NCBI GenBank assembly: GCA_002381185.1
Contig: DFOA01000031.1
Coordinates: forward strand, 128,890-192,889
Length of the DNA stretch: 64,000 nt
Direction: 5' to 3'
DNA from: Firmicutes bacterium UBA3553
Lineage (GTDB): Bacteria; Bacillota; Clostridia; Tissierellales; Sedimentibacteraceae
Position numbers and translations under genes: made by a program. The notes below the pieces were generated by a model. The model was given only the letters and a program-made list of their open reading frames with translations. It was not told where the DNA came from and ran no database searches. Position 1 is the first letter of the stretch. Every line of letters starts with the position of its first letter. This document shows positions 52,071-60,743 of the stretch, piece by piece.

Positions 52071-53498
52071 CTATTGTATTTTTCCTTCCATATGGAATGT
52101 TTTAACGTTAGTTATTTTTACATTGACAATTTTTCCGATTAAATCTTCACTGCCTGTGAAATGAACGAGCCTGAAGTGTTCAGTTCTGCCGGTCAGGTAA
52201 TTTTCGCTGGTCTTGCTTACAGATTCAACTAATACAGGATATACCTTGTCAATACACTGGCTGTTTCTTTCTAAAACTATGGGATACAATACATCCAGCA
52301 ATCTTTCGAATCTTTCATGCTTAGTTTCGTCAGGTATCTGATCTTCCATTTCAGCTGCTTTTGTGCCTTCTCTTACGGAATAAAGAAATGTAAATGCCGA
52401 ATCATATTGTACTTTTTTAACCACATCAATTGTTTCCTGGAAGTCCTCTTCTGTTTCACCCGGAAAACCTACGATTATATCTGTAGTGATTGCAACACCA
52501 GGAATTTCCTGCTTTAATTTTTCAACCAGGTTTAAATAATGTTCCTTAGTGTATTTACGGTTCATCCTTCTTAAAACTTCATTGCTTCCTGCCTGAACCG
52601 GAAGATGTACATGGTTGCACACCTTGTCGCATTCCTTTATTGCTTTTATTAAGTCATCAGTTAAATCCTTAGGATGAGAAGTCATGAAACGGATTCTTTC
52701 AATGCCTTCTATTTCATTAAGCTCATACAATAATTCTGAAAATGTACATTTATTTTCAAGATTGCTTCCATATGAATTAACATTCTGTCCTAATAAGGTA
52801 ATTTCCTTGCATCCATCTTCTGCAAGCATTCTTACCTCATTTACAATTTCTTGGGGCAATCTGCTTTTTTCTCTTCCTCGTACATATGGTACAACACAGT
52901 ATGTGCAGAAGTTGTTGCAGCCATACGTAATGTTTACTAATGCCTTGTACTTGAATTTTCTCATTTTAGGCATGTTTTCATATATTAGTTCGGTGTCATC
53001 TATAATATCAACACTTTTTTTCTTATTAACTTCCACATCAAAGATTAATCCGGGGAGTTCTTGTATAGTGTTTGTTCCAAATATTATATCAACAAAGGAA
53101 AATGATTTTAAAAGCTTTTGTCTCATTTCTTCCTTCTGCATCATGCAGCCGCACACAGCAACTATAAGGTCCGGCTTATTTCTTTTTAAGCCCTTTACTT
53201 CGCCAAGTTTTCCGAAAACTTTAAGTTCTGCATTTTCTCTTATAAGGCATGTGTTGAATATTACTAAATCAGCATTTTTATCATCATCAGTTTCTTCATA
53301 ACCGATGGATGTAAGCATACCGCCTATTTTTTCTGAATCATGCTCATTCATCTGGCAGCCGTATGTTAAAATATGGTATGATTTTCTTCTTCCGTTCATA
53401 ATGAAATATTGTTCATTACTGTTTCTTAATTCTATGATTTTGTCGCTTGCAAGCTTTGTATTTTCTGTATTTATAGTTTCATTTACTTTTTTGCTCAT
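52071..53498 (-). CDS. miaB: tRNA methylthiotransferase MiaB
   Basis: A 475-residue radical SAM methylthiotransferase. N-terminal UPF0004 domain (YHILTYGCQMNEHDSEKIGG), radical SAM CxxxCxxC in YGCNNFCTYCVVPYVRGREK, and a C-terminal TRAM domain. It adds methylthio to i6A37. GGAGG supports ATG 53498; an in-frame ATG at 53525 has no site. 75 bp upstream of mutS. Confidence 0.96.
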   Translation of the reverse strand: MSKKVNETINTENTKLASDKIIELRNSNEQYFIMNGRRKSYHILTYGCQMNEHDSEKIGGMLTSIGYEETDDDKNADLVIFNTCLIRENAELKVFGKLGEVKGLKRNKPDLIVAVCGCMMQKEEMRQKLLKSFSFVDIIFGTNTIQELPGLIFDVEVNKKKSVDIIDDTELIYENMPKMRKFKYKALVNITYGCNNFCTYCVVPYVRGREKSRLPQEIVNEVRMLAEDGCKEITLLGQNVNSYGSNLENKCTFSELLYELNEIEGIERIRFMTSHPKDLTDDLIKAIKECDKVCNHVHLPVQAGSNEVLRRMNRKYTKEHYLNLVEKLKQEIPGVAITTDIIVGFPGETEEDFQETIDVVKKVQYDSAFTFLYSVREGTKAAEMEDQIPDETKHERFERLLDVLYPIVLERNSQCIDKVYPVLVESVSKTSENYLTGRTEHFRLVHFTGSEDLIGKIVNVKITNVKTFHMEGKIQ

Positions 53499-53594
53499 GT
53501 TCCTCCAACTTTCTGTTTTAAACATTGTAATATCTTGAGTATTATATCATTTTACGACTTTTTGTTCAATATAAAAATACACGGAAAGATTCCT

Positions 53595-53635
53595 GCTAAA
53601 TGGCAAAAGACAGCTATCGGTCGAGATAGTTGCCT
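53595..53635 (-). terminator. Terminator of the zinc operon
   Basis: On the minus strand CAACTATC pairs with GATAGCTG around TCGACC, followed by TCTTTTG. Confidence 0.55.
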
Positions 53636-53658
53636 CTCTATAATTCTACTTAATAAAA

Positions 53659-54222
53659 TCAGTTTGATACGAATTCCTGCCCTCTGACATCCAATACGGT
53701 GAGTTCAGACAGCCTTACAGCAACAAATTCGTTTCCGTCTTCCTCTATCATTTCAATTTTACCAACAGCTTCAACCCAATCATTTTGTTTGGGCAGCTCT
53801 CCGTCATATAAAATTTCAAATCCTGCTGTTCCGTCGTTTCCACAGCATCCCGGGCCGAGTCTGATTACGAATTTATAGGTTTCATTTGTTTCTGGATTTG
53901 TGGATTCCGTATAAATACCTTCCCATCTTATTGTTTTATCCATATATTCATCAGGATTGAGGTAAATATCATTGCACTGGGCGATAAACAGCTTATCTCT
54001 CAGCATTATTTCATCACCCCCAGAATTATCTGATGAATCCTTCAGTGCATTATCCATTACTTGCTCTGCAAGAGTATTAGAATTATTTGAAGAATTATCT
54101 ACATTGTTCTGTTCTTCATTTTGTTGGACTGTTTCAATTTTTTTATCTTCTGCCTTTTTTTCGCCGGAGCATCCCGTAATCAAAAGCATAATGATAAAAA
54201 TGGAACATAAAATCATTTTCAT
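53659..54222 (-). CDS. Lipoprotein, DUF1980-like, in zinc operon
   Basis: A 187-residue lipoprotein (lipobox LLITGCSGEK), an acidic low-complexity linker (about 25-70) and an OB-fold-like C-terminal domain with a conserved double cysteine (IRLGPGCCGNDGTAGFEI) resembling DUF1980 proteins. It overlaps the zinc permease gene by 4 bp, so it is translated with it. A metal-delivery or storage role outside the membrane is inference. Confidence 0.75.
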   Translation of the reverse strand: MKMILCSIFIIMLLITGCSGEKKAEDKKIETVQQNEEQNNVDNSSNNSNTLAEQVMDNALKDSSDNSGGDEIMLRDKLFIAQCNDIYLNPDEYMDKTIRWEGIYTESTNPETNETYKFVIRLGPGCCGNDGTAGFEILYDGELPKQNDWVEAVGKIEMIEEDGNEFVAVRLSELTVLDVRGQEFVSN

Positions 54223-55067
54223 TTTTTAAACCTCCATATTTTTCTTACAGCACAGAAGCAAGAAGCTGTAATGAATGCCGCAAGGTTCACGGCAACAATG
54301 CTTGCTCCAGCAGGTATGTTGTATTGAAACGAAATTACAATTCCTATGAGAAAGCATATAACTGACAATACGGCAGAAGTAATTATTACACCTTTGAAAC
54401 TTCCTAACACTCTCATAGATGTTAAAGACGGAAATATAATCAGGCTTGATATAAGTAATGCACCCATGAGTCTCATTCCTATAACAATGGTAAGTGCAGT
54501 CAAAAGAGCTACCAGCATATTGTATCTTTCCACCTTTGTACCGGTTGCTTTTGCAAATGTTTCATCGAATGTAATCGCAAATATTTTGTTATAAAACAAA
54601 CCGTATAGTATCAATACAATAATAGACAATATTACGCTTAAATAGACGTCACTTTTTCCCAATGCCAGTATACTTCCGAACATATAGTTGCATACGTCCG
54701 TATTCATTCCCGTGGTAAGTGATGTAATAATTACGCCTATGGCAAGAGAGCTGCTGGAAATCAGTGCAATTGCGGCATCGCCTTTAATTTTGCTGTTTTC
54801 GCTGATTCTTAAAAGCAGAAAGGCTGCAAGAACCACAACGGGTATTGAAACCTGAAGAGGCGCCAGATTTAAGGCCATTGCCGCCGACAGAGAGCCGAAG
54901 CCTACGTGAGACAGCCCATCGCCAATCATGGAGTATCTTTTTAAAACCAGACTTACACCCAATATGGATGAGCATAGGGAAACTAATATTCCTACCAGCA
55001 ATGCCCGGGTTACAAAAGTATATGAAAACAGTTCTGACAGAATGCTAATCATTTTCATTGCCTCCAA
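54219..55067 (-). CDS. Metal (zinc) ABC transporter permease
   Basis: A 282-residue membrane protein of the ABC-3 family (ZnuB/MntB type) with about eight helices; RYSMIGDGLSHVGFGSLSAA is the conserved cytoplasmic motif. It overlaps the ATPase gene by 23 bp. Zn rather than Mn is preferred from the His-rich binding protein upstream. Confidence 0.92.
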   Translation of the reverse strand: MEAMKMISILSELFSYTFVTRALLVGILVSLCSSILGVSLVLKRYSMIGDGLSHVGFGSLSAAMALNLAPLQVSIPVVVLAAFLLLRISENSKIKGDAAIALISSSSLAIGVIITSLTTGMNTDVCNYMFGSILALGKSDVYLSVILSIIVLILYGLFYNKIFAITFDETFAKATGTKVERYNMLVALLTALTIVIGMRLMGALLISSLIIFPSLTSMRVLGSFKGVIITSAVLSVICFLIGIVISFQYNIPAGASIVAVNLAAFITASCFCAVRKIWRFKK

Positions 55068-55752
55068 TCATTCGTTTAAAAACTTTTGTTTCCTTATATT
55101 CCTTGACGGTACCGAAAAACTTTGAGGATGTGTCCATGTGCAATATTACATTGGCATATTTTACGGAGCTTAATATATCATGCGAAATCATGATTATTGT
55201 TACTCCATGCTTCTTGTTAAGTTTTTCAATGAGTTGATATAATTCTGATGTTACAACAGGGTCAAGGCCTGAAACAGGCTCATCCAGCAATAAAAGCTTT
55301 TCGGTTGCGCATAGGGCTCTTGCAAGAAGGACTCTCTGCTGCTGACCTCCAGATAAATCGCGGTAGGATGTTTTTGACAGATTCTCGATTCCCAGCTTAT
55401 ATATGTTTTCGCGAGCTTTTTGCTTATCTTTTCTGCCATAAAATGGACTTATACCTTTTGATCCAATACATCCGGACAGCACAACTTCGAAGACTGAGGC
55501 AGGAAAATCTTGCTGTACAGGATTTTGCTGTGGAAGATAGCCTATTTGTGTTTGCTTTATCCCGCTAAATGAAATTGAACCGGAGGAGGGACTCTTGAGT
55601 CCCAAGAGTCCTTTTAACAATGTGCTTTTTCCTGAACCGTTTTCTCCGACAATGCACAGATAGTCGCCTTCATTTACAGAAAAGCTTACATTTTTCACTG
55701 CCTGATGCTTATCATAATAAAAATTTAAATTCTCGCATTTGATCAATGTCAT
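55045..55752 (-). CDS. Metal (zinc) ABC transporter ATP-binding protein
   Basis: A 235-residue ABC ATPase. Walker A GENGSGKST, signature LSGGQQQRVLLARAL, Walker B LLLLDEPVSGLDP. Two base pairs downstream of the binding-protein gene; overlaps the permease gene. Confidence 0.94.
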   Translation of the reverse strand: MTLIKCENLNFYYDKHQAVKNVSFSVNEGDYLCIVGENGSGKSTLLKGLLGLKSPSSGSISFSGIKQTQIGYLPQQNPVQQDFPASVFEVVLSGCIGSKGISPFYGRKDKQKARENIYKLGIENLSKTSYRDLSGGQQQRVLLARALCATEKLLLLDEPVSGLDPVVTSELYQLIEKLNKKHGVTIIMISHDILSSVKYANVILHMDTSSKFFGTVKEYKETKVFKRMIGGNEND

Positions 55753-55753
55753 G

Positions 55754-56761
55754 TCAATTAAGCCCTTTCTTTAAGTTTTCAGCATTTTGCTTCATTATGT
55801 CCAGGTAGGTAACACCTTTTTCAAAATCTTCCTTTGATATATTATGGCATGAATGAAATAACAGCATTTCAGCACCGGTATCTTCACTTATACTTCTTGA
55901 AACTTTTGGGTCTGTCAATTCCTCATAATATATTACAGGAATTTTATGTTCCTTGATTTCATCTATAATTTGAGCGATATCGTGGGCGCTTGGTTCTGTT
56001 TCGGATGAGCAGTTGTCATAAGCTGATTCATGTTCTAATCCATATTCTTCCGTGAAATAATGAAGAGCAAATCTTCCGCCGAAATATATTTTATTACGCA
56101 CACCTGTGTTGACTATTTCATTAAATTCAGCATCCAGTTCATCCAGTTGTTTTTTGTATTTTTCCGCATTGGATTTGTAATAGGAGGCGTTTTCGGAATC
56201 TACATAGCAAAGTGAAGCTGCTATGTTGTCAACCATTTTTTTAGCTATTACCGGACTGGTCCAGATATGAGGGTCGTATTCGTGATTATGTCCGTCTCCT
56301 CCATGTTCTTCGGAATTATCAATGTCATCTTCAGTATGCTCATCTTCATCGTGTTCTTCCTCATCATGTTCATGATCTTCCTTGAAAAGAGTTATGCCGT
56401 TTGAAACATCCAATATATTTATTGTGTCGCTGTCGGTGCTTTGAATTATTTTCTCAGCCCAGGGCTCCATATATTTTCCGGTATAAATAAATATGTCGGC
56501 TTTGTTTATAGTGATAATGTCAGAAGGTGTAGGTTCGAACGAATGGCTCTCAGCTCCAGGAGGAAGCAATAGCGCAACCTCGGCCTTATCGCCTGCGATT
56601 TGACGTGCAAAGTCATACTGAGGGAAAAGTGTTGTTACGATTTTTATTTTTTCATTGCTATTTTCATTTTCTGAAAGATCCGATGTTTTTTGATTTTGAG
56701 TACATCCAAATAAGGATGCTGCTAAAAGCACAACCAAAATAACAGTTAATATTTTTTTCAT
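55754..56761 (-). CDS. Zinc ABC transporter substrate-binding lipoprotein
   Basis: A 335-residue cluster A-I binding protein (ZnuA/AdcA type). Lipobox (SLFGCTQN), metal-ligand His in AESHSFEPTPSD, a long His/Asp/Glu-rich loop (about 130-165; EDHEHDEEEHDEDEHTEDD) and YDPHIWTSP. The His-rich loop indicates zinc. First gene of the transporter set. Confidence 0.93.
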   Translation of the reverse strand: MKKILTVILVVLLAASLFGCTQNQKTSDLSENENSNEKIKIVTTLFPQYDFARQIAGDKAEVALLLPPGAESHSFEPTPSDIITINKADIFIYTGKYMEPWAEKIIQSTDSDTINILDVSNGITLFKEDHEHDEEEHDEDEHTEDDIDNSEEHGGDGHNHEYDPHIWTSPVIAKKMVDNIAASLCYVDSENASYYKSNAEKYKKQLDELDAEFNEIVNTGVRNKIYFGGRFALHYFTEEYGLEHESAYDNCSSETEPSAHDIAQIIDEIKEHKIPVIYYEELTDPKVSRSISEDTGAEMLLFHSCHNISKEDFEKGVTYLDIMKQNAENLKKGLN

Positions 56762-56825
56762 GGTAAACCTCCAAAGTTTTATTAATTGATTAATTTAATT
56801 CATGCTAAAAAAAGATGAAGGAGGT

Positions 56826-57137
56826 TTAATCATCAAGTCTGACTTTTAAAATTACCAATGTAATGTGTTTTTTGAATGAATATAAGGAAGGCAGACTGTA
56901 CAAAAAAAATACAGTGCAAATAAAAGGTATGGCATTAATTGATTTAAATGTCATGCCCATCTGTTTTATAACATTGCACGCAAAATCAAGATTTTCGCAT
57001 GTTGTGCACAAATGTCCGGTACATTTATGCGATGTATGTAAATCTATATAAATAACAGAAAAAAAGAAAGCTGTGACAATGCACATAAGCAGTAAAACAG
57101 ATATATTTTTTCTATGGATAAATTGTTGTCGTTCCAT
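56826..57137 (-). CDS. Small membrane protein upstream of the zinc transporter
   Basis: A 103-residue protein with two membrane helices (VLLLMCIVTAFFFSVIYIDL; about 65-85) and an extracytoplasmic Cys/His cluster between them (HTSHKCTGHLCTTCENLDFAC). 64 bp upstream of the zinc-binding protein gene and probably cotranscribed. The cluster suggests metal binding. Not a family I can name. Confidence 0.65.
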   Translation of the reverse strand: MERQQFIHRKNISVLLLMCIVTAFFFSVIYIDLHTSHKCTGHLCTTCENLDFACNVIKQMGMTFKSINAIPFICTVFFLYSLPSLYSFKKHITLVILKVRLDD

Positions 57138-57216
57138 TACAGCTCTCCTTTCTTATCATAAAATTATGAAGTTATGCAATTCATTTTACTATAAATTTAA
57201 AATCAGGTCAATATAG

Positions 57217-57255
57217 AGAGACTTCTTTTGCAGCAATACTGCAAAAGAAGTCTCT
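57217..57255. terminator. 17-bp terminator hairpin
   Basis: AGAGACTTCTTTTGCAG pairs perfectly with its complement around a 5-nt loop (CAATA), between feoB and the zinc operon. Confidence 0.8.
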
Positions 57256-57295
57256 ACCTAGTTTACATATTTTTATGTTTTGATTACATTTAGAC

Positions 57296-59530
57296 TTAAG
57301 CTACAAGCTTAGCTATATTGTATATTATGAATGCTACAGTATATGCTGTAAGCATTTGAACTCCTATAGCATAACCTGTCAGCTTCCAGGTTTTCAGTTC
57401 TCTCTTCATGGCACCTACTGCAGCGAAGCAAGGCATGCACAATAAGTTAAATACCATGTATGCATAAGCGGCAGCATCTGATTTAATATCATTTTTCATA
57501 GATGCAAGTGCATTTTCATCTCCGCCTTCAAACAATATTACTTCTGAGTATATATCAAATGCTGATTCTTCATCATACTCTCCGCCTTCAAAGCCAAATT
57601 CCTCTAATTCCTCACTGCTGTATTCAGAGAAATATTGCTCCAGATATTCAGGTGTTACATCGTCATCATAAAGCTGCGCAAATGTCACAACTACCATTTC
57701 TTTCGCTACCCAGCCTGTAACAACACCAACTGCAGGTCTCCACTCTCCAAATCCAAGAGGTTTAAATATAGGTGAGATAGCATTTCCCAAAGAAGCAAGG
57801 AAGCTTTCATCCATTTCAGCCATAACGCTCTCGTCTTCGTTATTTGCAGCATTGACACCATTAAAGGAATTAATGTTGAAGTTGCTTAATGCCCAAATAA
57901 TTATAGTTGAAATAAATATTATAGTTCCCGCTTTAACCGCAAAGCCTTTTACTTTCTCCCAACCATGAATACCAATGCTCTTTAATGTAGGTATTCTGTA
58001 TTTTGGAAGCTCCATAATAAAGTTTGAAGCAGCAGATTTATACACTAATTTATTTAATATTAACGAAACAACTATTGCAACTACAATACTTAACATATAA
58101 AGAGAATAAGTTATCAGAGTTTTATTTCCATTTACAAAGAATGTTGAAACAAACATTGCAAATATTGGCAACTTAGCTCCACATGGCATAAATCCCGCTA
58201 AAATTGTTGTTATTCTTCTGTCTTTTTCTGTATCCAGGGTTCTTGTAGCCATAACAGCAGGTACACTGCAGCCGAATCCCATTAACAAAGGTATGAATGA
58301 ACGACCTGACAGACCGAATCTACGGAAAATTCTATCCATAACAAATGCTATACGTGCCATGTAACCGCAGTCTTCTAAGAATGAAATCAGCATGTAAAGT
58401 ACTAATACTAGAGGTATGAATCCTATGATTGCGCCTAAACCTTCTATAATTCCGTCCATTACCAACGAATAAACCCATGGAGAAGCACCTGATACCATTA
58501 CATCAACTGCCGAAGCCACATAACCCCAGAGAGTTTCTGCCAAACCTGCAAGCCATATTCCGGGGCTTTGCAGTCCCTCTATGAATAAGAAGTTTTCACT
58601 GAATGTAGCAGCGAACATTATATACATTACAACAGCAAACATAGGAAGTGCTAAAAATCTGTTTGTAAGGATTTTATCAAGCTTATCTGAAGTTGTTTCA
58701 GCATGCGCTTTGCTTGATTTAACAACGGTATCCTTAACTGCCTTAGTAATAAATTTATATCTTAAATCAGCTATTTTAGCCTCTGTATCTCCATCAGCAT
58801 ATTTTTCTGCTTCAGTAACAATTTCTGCTACTGCTGATTTTTCTGTATTTGATAATTCCGAAGTTACAATTTCATCATTTTCAATAACTTTAATTGCTTT
58901 CCAATAAAGCTGAGCACTTAGTTCTGCAGCAGCACCATTGCTATCAGTTACTTCTTCATAGTCATTAAGTATTTCATAAACCCTGTCTATTGCAGAGGTA
59001 ATATTTGAGTCAAATATTTTCAAATCTTTGGCACATTTTTTGTTTTCAGCCGCTTTAATGGCTGCATCCATTAGTTTGTCAATGTTTTTACCGTTTCTTG
59101 CAACTATTGGCACTACAGGGACACCAAATATTTCGGATAATTTTTCGAAATTTATTTTTGTTCCTGCTGCTTCGACCTCATCCATCATATTAACAGCAAT
59201 AACCATTGGAATTTTTGTTTCTGCTATTTGAAGCGTAAGATAAAGGTTTCTTTCTATATTGGTTCCGTCTACTATGTTTATTACTGCATGGGGCTGTTCT
59301 TTAACTATATAATCTCGGGCAATTACTTCCTCCGCCGAATACGGTGATAAGGAATATGTACCCGGTAAATCCTGTATATTGATATTTTTATTTTTCTTAT
59401 AAGTGCCTTCTTTTTTATCAACCGTTACACCGGGCCAATTTCCTACGTGCTGCCTTGAACCGGTGAGCTCGTTAAATAATGATGTTTTTCCGCTGTTCGG
59501 ATTTCCGGCCAGCGCTATTGTATAATTCAT
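57296..59530 (-). CDS. feoB: Ferrous iron transporter FeoB
   Basis: A 744-residue FeoB. N-terminal G domain (GNPNSGKTSLFNELTG; DLPGTYSLSPYS; NMMDE), helical GDI domain, then about ten membrane helices with the Gate motifs (IPLLMGFGCSVPAVMATRTL and a later CMPCFAAVGAMKRE). AAGGAGG overlaps an in-frame TTG at 59545; ATG 59530 is the real start. With two FeoA genes it forms a Fur-controlled Fe2+ uptake operon. Confidence 0.95.
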   Translation of the reverse strand: MNYTIALAGNPNSGKTSLFNELTGSRQHVGNWPGVTVDKKEGTYKKNKNINIQDLPGTYSLSPYSAEEVIARDYIVKEQPHAVINIVDGTNIERNLYLTLQIAETKIPMVIAVNMMDEVEAAGTKINFEKLSEIFGVPVVPIVARNGKNIDKLMDAAIKAAENKKCAKDLKIFDSNITSAIDRVYEILNDYEEVTDSNGAAAELSAQLYWKAIKVIENDEIVTSELSNTEKSAVAEIVTEAEKYADGDTEAKIADLRYKFITKAVKDTVVKSSKAHAETTSDKLDKILTNRFLALPMFAVVMYIMFAATFSENFLFIEGLQSPGIWLAGLAETLWGYVASAVDVMVSGASPWVYSLVMDGIIEGLGAIIGFIPLVLVLYMLISFLEDCGYMARIAFVMDRIFRRFGLSGRSFIPLLMGFGCSVPAVMATRTLDTEKDRRITTILAGFMPCGAKLPIFAMFVSTFFVNGNKTLITYSLYMLSIVVAIVVSLILNKLVYKSAASNFIMELPKYRIPTLKSIGIHGWEKVKGFAVKAGTIIFISTIIIWALSNFNINSFNGVNAANNEDESVMAEMDESFLASLGNAISPIFKPLGFGEWRPAVGVVTGWVAKEMVVVTFAQLYDDDVTPEYLEQYFSEYSSEELEEFGFEGGEYDEESAFDIYSEVILFEGGDENALASMKNDIKSDAAAYAYMVFNLLCMPCFAAVGAMKRELKTWKLTGYAIGVQMLTAYTVAFIIYNIAKLVA

Positions 59531-59585
59531 AAAATCCTCCTTCAAATAAGCGTTTTAGTTAGTTGCATCTAACCTAACCGCACAA

Positions 59586-59807
59586 TTATTTCTCTACAAT
59601 TATTCGTTGTGCCTCATCTTTTCTCAAGCTCAACTCATATCCTCTGATATTAACCTCAATTGGGTCACCCAGAGGTGCTACCTTAATTACTTTTACCGTT
59701 ACTCCGGGTGTTACGCCCATGTCCATTATTCTTCTTTTCATTGGACCTTTTTCACCAATAGATACTACCGTACCGGACTCTCCCGGTTTTAAATCTCTTA
59801 ATGTCAT
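59586..59807 (-). CDS. feoA: FeoA domain protein
   Basis: A 73-residue SH3-like FeoA protein (MTLRDLKPGESGTVVSIGEK; RIMDMGVTPGVTVKVIKVAP; LSLRKDEAQRIIVEK). Supports FeoB activity. Lies 55 bp upstream of feoB. Confidence 0.92.
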   Translation of the reverse strand: MTLRDLKPGESGTVVSIGEKGPMKRRIMDMGVTPGVTVKVIKVAPLGDPIEVNIRGYELSLRKDEAQRIIVEK

Positions 59808-59817
59808 TTAATCCTCC

Positions 59818-60030
59818 CTATTTCACAATTATTAATGAAGCCAAACCTTTATTAAGAGCAATTTTTACTCCTTTGATAATTATAATCAGTCCACTTTGGC
59901 TATCACCTACAACCTGTACCTGTTCACCTTTTACAAAACCCAAATCCTGAAGACGTCGTTTCATTTCATCTTTTCCCCTAAACCCGGATACTTCTCTTAT
60001 TTCACCAGGTGCAACCATAGCTAATGACAT
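59818..60030 (-). CDS. feoA: FeoA domain protein, second copy
   Basis: A 70-residue FeoA (GEIREVSGFRGKDEMKRRLQ; LGFVKGEQVQVVGDSQSG; IALNKGLASLIIVK). First gene of the feo operon. Two tandem FeoA proteins before FeoB are common in Clostridia. Confidence 0.92.
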   Translation of the reverse strand: MSLAMVAPGEIREVSGFRGKDEMKRRLQDLGFVKGEQVQVVGDSQSGLIIIIKGVKIALNKGLASLIIVK

Positions 60031-60044
60031 ATGACCCTCCTATA

Positions 60045-60127
60045 TGATAATGATTATCAATTTCAACTAACTTTAGTATAATCCATAACAAATAAAATGT
60101 CAATAATTTAAATGATAATAATTATCA
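60045..60127 (-). promoter_or_regulatory. Two Fur boxes
   Basis: TGATAATGATTATCA (60045-60059) and TGATAATAATTATCA (60113-60127) are both perfect 7-1-7 Fur dyads upstream of the feo operon, 68 bp apart; the first overlaps the region just before the first feoA start. Confidence 0.9.
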
Positions 60128-60268
60128 GTAAAATTATTGATATTTTATAAAATTAAATTATGGACATGACGAACATACATGTACTATTTACATATTATAT
60201 CATTAGGAAGAGATTCCTCTTTGACTACGAAAGAAAATCAAATTTAAATATAAAAGGGAGTATGCGAT

Positions 60269-60616
60269 ATGTTTTTCAATAGAAATTGCAGATGCGAAGA
60301 AAAGATCCGTCAACATGTTCATGATGTAGAAGGTTACACTCAACTGGCAGGTGCAAGATGTGACATACACAAACATTGCTTCAATGCGATAACAGGCAGA
60401 GCAATTCCTTATGGCAACAGCCACGTACATGAAGTTGACTTTGTTACTGATATAACAGATTGTCATTGTCACAAAATTTGCGGAAGAACCGGACCGGCCA
60501 TTCCCATAGGATTTGATAACCATATTCATTTAATTGAAGGTTACACCACTTTCAATGATGGTCATAAACATTGCGTGAATGTTGCAACTGGCATAGAAAA
60601 ACCTATAGTTTGCTGA
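60269..60616 (+). CDS. YmaF family protein
   Basis: A 115-residue protein rich in His and Cys with the YmaF repeat pattern (HVHDVEGYTQLAGARCDIHK; GNSHVHEVDF; NHIHLIEGYTTFNDGHKHC). Predicted metal binding from the spaced H-x-H pairs; function unknown. AAAGGGAG precedes the ATG. Divergent from the feo operon and downstream of the Fur boxes. Confidence 0.88.
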   Translation: MFFNRNCRCEEKIRQHVHDVEGYTQLAGARCDIHKHCFNAITGRAIPYGNSHVHEVDFVTDITDCHCHKICGRTGPAIPIGFDNHIHLIEGYTTFNDGHKHCVNVATGIEKPIVC

Positions 60617-60621
60617 TACAG

Positions 60622-60651
60622 AAGCGGAAAGCATGAGCTTTCCGCTTTTTA
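60622..60651 (+). terminator. Rho-independent terminator
   Basis: AAGCGGAAAGC pairs with GCTTTCCGCTT (loop ATGA), followed by TTT, just after ymaF. Confidence 0.85.
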
Positions 60652-60743
60652 AGTGCAATTAGAAAAAATTGCTTTATATTTTTGCATAAATGATGTAAAA
60701 TAACAAAGGCAGATTGTAGGAATTAATTAAGGAAGGAACGTAG

